Part shown: positions 4,662 through 7,288 of the stretch, in pieces
Position numbering within the stretch: position 1 is the stretch's first letter
Layout: each line of letters starts with the position of its first letter
NCBI GenBank assembly: GCA_964431805.1
Contig: CAYSKV010000020.1
Location: 1-7,288 of the forward strand
Source: JACPHD01 sp964431805
Lineage (GTDB): Bacteria > Patescibacteriota > Patescibacteriia > Patescibacteriales > GWC2-42-12
DNA length: 7,288 nucleotides
Direction of reading: 5' to 3'
Made by a program: the position numbers and the translations under genes
Notes under the pieces: model-generated
Database searches by the model: none
What the model was told of the DNA's origin: nothing
Seen by the model: the letters and a program-made list of their open reading frames with translations, nothing else

Positions 4662-5216
4662 ATGAAAAAAATTAATATTAAATCGTTTTATATTTTTTCT
4701 TTTGTGCTAGTAATCATCGCAATTTTTTCTTTAGCATCAGTTACGGTAGCAAAAAGTTCAACTTCTACTGAAAAGAATATAAAAAATCAGAATGGACAAA
4801 TAAATATCTCCGAACATAGCAGTGCAGTAACAAATTTTGTTAGAACACTTTTTAATGTAGCTAGTAGTACAGAAAGTGGAATAGGCCAGCAGGTTCGAAT
4901 TATCGCCCAACAGCAAAATGATTCAGGAACAACCACTGCTAAATTAATTAAAAAAATTCAATTAAGGAACAAAATAAAAACATTTTTATTTGGTTCAGAT
5001 TATAAAAATTTGGGCGCGTTAAGAAGCGAAATTGTTCAAGTAAGAAATAGACTACAACAATTAAATAGGTTATTAGAAAATGCTACTACTACACCAGAAA
5101 CTCAAGCGCAAATTCAAAATTTAGAGCAAGAACAAACAAAAATTGAGAATTTTATTGAACAACAAGAAGGTAAATTTAGTCTTTTTGGTTGGTTGACAAA
5201 GTTATTCAATAAGTAA
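4662..5216 (+). CDS. Exported coiled-coil protein of unknown function
   Basis: This 184-residue protein has a signal peptide or N-terminal anchor: basic KKINIK, a hydrophobic core at about 10-29, and a possible cleavage after TVA at 30. A Ser/Asn/Thr-rich linker follows. Residues about 53-110 are helical (NFVRTLFNVASS, IGQQVRIIAQQQN). Residues 118-170 have coiled-coil character (LRSEIVQVRNRLQQLNRLLE, then IQNLEQEQTKIENFIEQQEG). The C-terminus KFSLFGWLTKLFNK is amphipathic and aromatic and may touch a membrane. The pattern resembles conserved hypothetical proteins I have seen in Parcubacteria, but I cannot give a family name or role. It has its own extended -10 promoter and no close partner; the next gene starts 172 bp later. 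Confidence 0.8.
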   Translation: MKKINIKSFYIFSFVLVIIAIFSLASVTVAKSSTSTEKNIKNQNGQINISEHSSAVTNFVRTLFNVASSTESGIGQQVRIIAQQQNDSGTTTAKLIKKIQLRNKIKTFLFGSDYKNLGALRSEIVQVRNRLQQLNRLLENATTTPETQAQIQNLEQEQTKIENFIEQQEGKFSLFGWLTKLFNK

Positions 5217-5345
5217 TTATTTATTACTTTTATAGAAAATATAGTCAATTTTATTTATTTCTTTTCTAATTATTTCTCAATCCAGTGTTCTAAATATGTT
5301 TTTATTTATTTTTTAATTTAAAAAATATTGCATGTTTTTCATGTC
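5217..5345. other. AT-rich intergenic spacer with one AT-only palindrome
   Basis: This very AT-rich spacer contains ATTTTTTAA/TTAAAAAAT (9-bp arms around a T, 5308-5326). That might act as a weak bidirectional terminator for the preceding gene. No reading frame or strong RNA structure is visible. Confidence 0.35.
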
Positions 5346-5354
5346 TGTTATATT
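5328..5354 (+). promoter_or_regulatory. Extended -10 promoter for the repeat/Cys-rich protein
   Basis: TGTTATATT (5346-5354) fits an extended -10 element. TTGCAT (5328-5333) is a partial -35 at a short 15-bp spacing. The predicted leader is about 28 nt, ending in AAAATTATATG at the start codon. Confidence 0.45.
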
Positions 5355-5388
5355 GTTTTGTCGGGAAAATTATAAAAATTAAAATTAT

Positions 5389-6360
5389 ATGAATACAATG
5401 CAAAAAGTAATAATTAGTGTTTTGTCTACTGTTGTTTTAGGTGTTTCTGGTTATTTTGGCTGGGATTATTTATCTAATTCAAGCTCAAACAGCACTGCAA
5501 CTGACCCAGAAAGCATTGTTGCTGATTATAAGGATTTAATGGCAAATGTTGAACAGCTAAAATTATCGGCTGGAGATAGTTGTGATAACAAAAATGCTAT
5601 TAATCAGCAAATAAAAGATATTGAAAAAACTTTAGCAGACTTAGCTAAAAGAAAACAACAATGGCTAAGTAATGTGCCGCCTTTACCTGATGTTGAGCCA
5701 GAATTATTAGGCAATGAAAACCGTCCTGGATCAGAGGTCCCGGAGCTTACTCCGAATGTGCCGCCTTTACCTGATGTTGAGCCAGAATTATTAGGCAATG
5801 AAAACCGTCCTGGATCAGAGGTCCCGGAGCTTACTCCGAATGTGCCGCCTTTACCTGATATAAATATAGAAGTTACCGATGGCTCAGAATCGCCTGATGG
5901 CTATATCCCAGATTTACCAGAAATTAATATTGGTCGTCCTGGATCAGAGGTCCCGGAGCTTACTCCGAATGTGCCGCCTTTACCGGATATTGAGATGGAT
6001 ATAATTGATCCCAATGAATATATTTTTCAAATGGAAAATTATGAACAAAAAATAAAAAATATTTTACAAGAATTGTCGGCGCTATGTAAGGAAGATGAAG
6101 AACAACAAGCGAAGAAAAAAGTTATTTCTGATAAATGCACTGATGCTTGCCAAAGGCATAAAGATTGCAGCGCTTTTACTGATGATGTTACGCCAGCAGA
6201 TTTAAATGATGCTTATAATACTTGCATGGAAGAATGCGCAACCTGGCCTAAAGAAATGATAAAGTGCATTAATGCTGTTGATATAAAAGCACCTAATGAT
6301 TGCGTCAGTTTTTTAAATTGCCAAATGCCGCAATTTTATGAAGAAAAATATCTTAAATAA
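5389..6360 (+). CDS. Membrane-anchored protein with tandem Pro/Glu-rich repeats and a Cys-rich C-terminal domain
   Basis: This 323-residue protein opens with a single hydrophobic helix (about residues 6-24, IISVLSTVVLGVSGYFGW), likely an uncleaved anchor. A helical segment (40-92) comes next. Residues 95-200 hold repeats beginning NVPPLPD and ending RPGSEVPELTP: two identical 28-residue units (95-122 and 123-150), a 43-residue variant (151-193) and a partial unit. Residues 211-245 are helical and charged. The C-terminal domain has nine cysteines (233, 250, 254, 260, 279, 283, 293, 305, 311) plus Cys65. These include two CxxxC pairs (CTDAC, CMEEC), suggesting disulfide-stapled helices outside the membrane. 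The Pro-rich repeats would act as an extended stalk. No family is recognised. The Met at 5398 is an alternative start, but 5389 fits the common AAAATTATATG leader. Confidence 0.82.
   Translation: MNTMQKVIISVLSTVVLGVSGYFGWDYLSNSSSNSTATDPESIVADYKDLMANVEQLKLSAGDSCDNKNAINQQIKDIEKTLADLAKRKQQWLSNVPPLPDVEPELLGNENRPGSEVPELTPNVPPLPDVEPELLGNENRPGSEVPELTPNVPPLPDINIEVTDGSESPDGYIPDLPEINIGRPGSEVPELTPNVPPLPDIEMDIIDPNEYIFQMENYEQKIKNILQELSALCKEDEEQQAKKKVISDKCTDACQRHKDCSAFTDDVTPADLNDAYNTCMEECATWPKEMIKCINAVDIKAPNDCVSFLNCQMPQFYEEKYLK
5671..5988 (+). repeat. 84-bp tandem repeat inside the Cys-rich protein gene
   Basis: Units at 5671-5754 and 5755-5838 are identical over 84 bp. The third (5839-5967) starts and ends with the same sequence but has a different middle, bringing it to 129 bp (the last 33 bp, 5935-5967, are exact). 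A partial fourth (5968-5988) has one change, CCGGAT for CCTGAT. All units preserve frame. Perfect DNA identity indicates recent copying by slippage or unequal recombination, so copy number probably varies between strains. Confidence 0.95.
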
Positions 6361-6381
6361 TAATAATGTTTATCTAAATTA

Positions 6382-6411
6382 AAAATAACACCTAATATTA
6401 GGTGTTATTTT
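6382..6411. terminator. 30-bp perfect palindrome, likely bidirectional terminator
   Basis: Every base from 6382 pairs with its mirror to 6411, with the core ACACCTAA/TTAGGTGT and A-rich and T-rich ends. It starts 21 bp after the stop at 6360. Its A/T flanks give a T run in both directions, so it can terminate rightward and leftward transcription. Confidence 0.8.
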
Positions 6412-6450
6412 ATTATTTTAAATTATATGTTCGAGCTTTGTATTACTTTT

Positions 6451-6459
6451 TGATATAAT
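6451..6459 (+). promoter_or_regulatory. Extended -10 promoter for the small-protein/repair group
   Basis: TGATATAAT is the same extended -10 element, in the same TTTTTGATATAAT context, as that at 4614-4622. No good -35 is present. Predicted transcription starts near 6466, about 16 nt before the ATG at 6482, and would cover 6482-7229. Confidence 0.55.
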
Positions 6460-6481
6460 TAATATATAATAAAATTGAATT

Positions 6482-6655
6482 ATGAAAAAATATTATCTAA
6501 AAATGCTATTATTTATTTTTGCTATATTATTTGGTTTATTTATGTTTGTATACGGAGAGCGCGATGATAGCCCTGGCGCGCAATTTTTGGGTCTAATATT
6601 TTTTATTATTGGTGTTATAGGTTTAATAAAAAATAGAAAAAAATTTTTTAGTTAA
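6482..6655 (+). CDS. 57-residue two-helix membrane protein
   Basis: This short frame starts ATG AAA AAA TAT and ends TAA at 6653. The peptide has a basic start (MKKYYLK), a first hydrophobic helix (about 8-24), a polar turn GERDDSPGAQ (25-34), a second hydrophobic helix (35-49) and a basic end (KNRKKFFS). By the positive-inside rule both ends should be cytoplasmic. An extended -10 box lies 22 bp upstream, which supports expression. No family can be named. Confidence 0.62.
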   Translation: MKKYYLKMLLFIFAILFGLFMFVYGERDDSPGAQFLGLIFFIIGVIGLIKNRKKFFS

Positions 6656-6692
6656 ATTATTATTTTTTTAGTAAGTCGTTTATATAAAATTT

Positions 6693-6866
6693 ATGGATGA
6701 TAAAAAAGCAGTCTCTATTTTATTAAATTTATTAAATAAATATTCTTTAAATCAAGAAGAAAAACAAGCGGTTAAGACGGCTATTGGAATTTTAAGTTGG
6801 ATGTCTCTTTATAAAAGCAGAATAAAAAATTTAAAAGATAAAAAAGATAAAAGCGTTAAATGGTAA
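6693..6866 (+). CDS. 57-residue helical protein of unknown function
   Basis: The frame starts ATG GAT GAT AAA AAA and ends TAA at 6864. The peptide is helical, with a conserved-looking core (LLNKYSLNQEEKQAVKTAIG, then ILSWMSLYKSRIK) and a Lys-rich end (LKDKKDKSVKW). The pattern LL-KY-L---E--AV-TAIG-LSW looks like small cytoplasmic proteins I have seen in phages and firmicutes, but I cannot name a family. It starts 37 bp after the upstream small gene and ends 18 bp before the glycosylase-like gene, so the three are probably one transcript. Confidence 0.6.
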   Translation: MDDKKAVSILLNLLNKYSLNQEEKQAVKTAIGILSWMSLYKSRIKNLKDKKDKSVKW

Positions 6867-6884
6867 ATTATATGTATAAAATTT

Positions 6885-7229
6885 ATGCGTATTTGGGATA
6901 TAGAGCCAAAATATTTATGTCGCCAGCATCTTTTAGCTGAACACAGAGAATTGCATGGCCTTTGGAATATTTTAATTAAACATAAATGCAGAGGAGGATA
7001 TTCTCATCATCCTGAAACCCTCCGTTGGGTTGGTAAAACCCGCGCGCTTTTTATAAGACATGAAAAATTAGTGCAAGAATTCAAGCGACGCCATTATTCT
7101 CATAATACCCTTCTAGACAAAAAATTAGCCATCGGTTCAAGTAAGCAAAATATTTTTTTAAATTCTATAAAAGAACAAAAAAATATTTTAAAAAATAAAC
7201 ATTGCTCCTGCTATTTAAACATTGAATAA
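6885..7229 (+). CDS. Pyrimidine-dimer DNA glycosylase homologue (T4 endonuclease V-like)
   Basis: This 114-residue protein opens MRIWDIEPKYLCRQHLLAEH followed by RELHGLW, aligning with T4 endonuclease V (DenV, Pyr_excise family) around its QHLMAEYRELPR segment. The equivalents of T4 His16, Arg22 and Glu23 are His15, Arg21 and Glu22; Glu23 is the known catalytic acid. A central GGYSHHPETLRW, then RHEKLVQEFKRRHYSH, fits bacterial members. T4 DenV uses the amine of Thr2, exposed after Met removal, as nucleophile. Here residue 2 is Arg, aligned with T4 Arg3, so the Met amine itself would have to serve, or activity may differ. The C-terminus diverges (HCSCYLNIE). Expected role: incision at UV dimers. 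An upstream ATG at 6872 is out of frame. Confidence 0.72.
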   Translation: MRIWDIEPKYLCRQHLLAEHRELHGLWNILIKHKCRGGYSHHPETLRWVGKTRALFIRHEKLVQEFKRRHYSHNTLLDKKLAIGSSKQNIFLNSIKEQKNILKNKHCSCYLNIE

Positions 7230-7240
7230 TTATATATTTT

Positions 7241-7288
7241 ATGCTAAATTTAAAGCGTGCAAATTTACCATATTTTAAATTAAATAAA
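7241..7288 (+). CDS. Possible start of a further gene, cut by the window edge
   Basis: From ATG at 7241 the frame is open for 16 codons (MLNLKRANLPYFKLNK) to the right edge. TATATT at 7233-7238 lies just before it, with no Shine-Dalgarno, which is usual here. This is too short to judge coding nature or family. Confidence 0.3.
   Translation, partial: MLNLKRANLPYFKLNK

Noticed and set aside
5604..5798. A 64-codon open frame on the minus strand opposite the repeat region.
   Set aside because: It is the antisense shadow of the 84-bp tandem repeats in the + strand gene; the + frame has an anchor, repeats and Cys-rich domain, and the minus frame only mirrors the repeat.
5671..5988. A CRISPR array from regular repeats.
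   Set aside because: The repeats are 84 bp, directly adjacent without spacers, in frame, and lie inside a protein-coding gene.
6872..6931. An earlier ATG before the glycosylase-like gene with a better A/T leader.
   Set aside because: It is in a different frame, reaches a stop after about 19 codons, and would not add to the conserved MRIWDI start.
364..7229. Use of TGA as glycine (code 25), as in some CPR lineages, because no gene here ends in TGA.
   Set aside because: Glycine-rich proteins such as the protease are complete without in-frame TGA and use GGA/GGT throughout; lack of TGA stops is expected in AT-rich DNA with a TAA preference.

Overview
The window is AT-rich (roughly 30% GC by eye) and densely packed with short genes, all on the + strand. 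It looks like a Candidate Phyla Radiation (Patescibacteria, probably Parcubacteria-like) chromosome or contig. The reasons are: A/T-only leaders with no Shine-Dalgarno sequence before almost every start; short GC-rich palindromes scattered in an AT-rich background; many small exported or membrane proteins of unknown function; and C-terminal repeats of the 'GKI-LQVE-GEA-Y' type that I associate with CPR surface proteins. Stops are nearly all TAA, and long glycine-bearing proteins carry no in-frame TGA, so the standard bacterial code fits. Taxonomy is inference.

Layout. (1) Bases 1-207 hold the 3' end of an open reading frame running in from the left, followed by GC-rich hairpins. Bases 74-207 are a 134-bp sequence that recurs, perfectly and in inverted orientation, at 4448-4581. 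(2) Between the two copies lie two gene groups. Group A is a promoter with a palindromic operator-like site, an Xre/Cro-type repressor (364-585), a secreted trypsin-like serine protease with two C-terminal repeats (607-2286) and a four-helix membrane protein (2295-2708). Group B follows a GC-enriched spacer ending in a strong terminator (2913-2937). It is driven by a consensus promoter (TTGACA-N18-TATAAT, 2986-3015) and encodes a RelE/HigB-like toxin (3052-3480), an overlapping HTH antitoxin (3464-3883) and a third protein resembling the DUF6941 group (3897-4355). (3) Bases 4380-4661 contain GC hairpins, the second repeat copy, a terminator and a new promoter. (4) Bases 4662-7288 carry a coiled-coil exported protein, a membrane-anchored protein with tandem 28-residue Pro/Glu-rich repeats and a ten-cysteine C-terminal region, two 57-residue small proteins, a T4 endonuclease V-like pyrimidine-dimer glycosylase homologue, and perhaps the start of another gene at 7241.

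How it fits together. The 134-bp inverted repeats bracket a 4.2-kb block made of a self-regulated protease group and a three-gene toxin-antitoxin group. There is no recognisable transposase and no target-site duplication. The block could be a cassette able to invert by homologous recombination, an accessory island between two dispersed repeats, or a chance pairing of a common repeat family. The proteins right of the block look like a cell-envelope pair followed by a small-protein/DNA-repair operon. The best candidates for something undescribed are the repeat-bounded cassette, the three-gene toxin-antitoxin operon, and the tandem-repeat Cys-rich surface protein.
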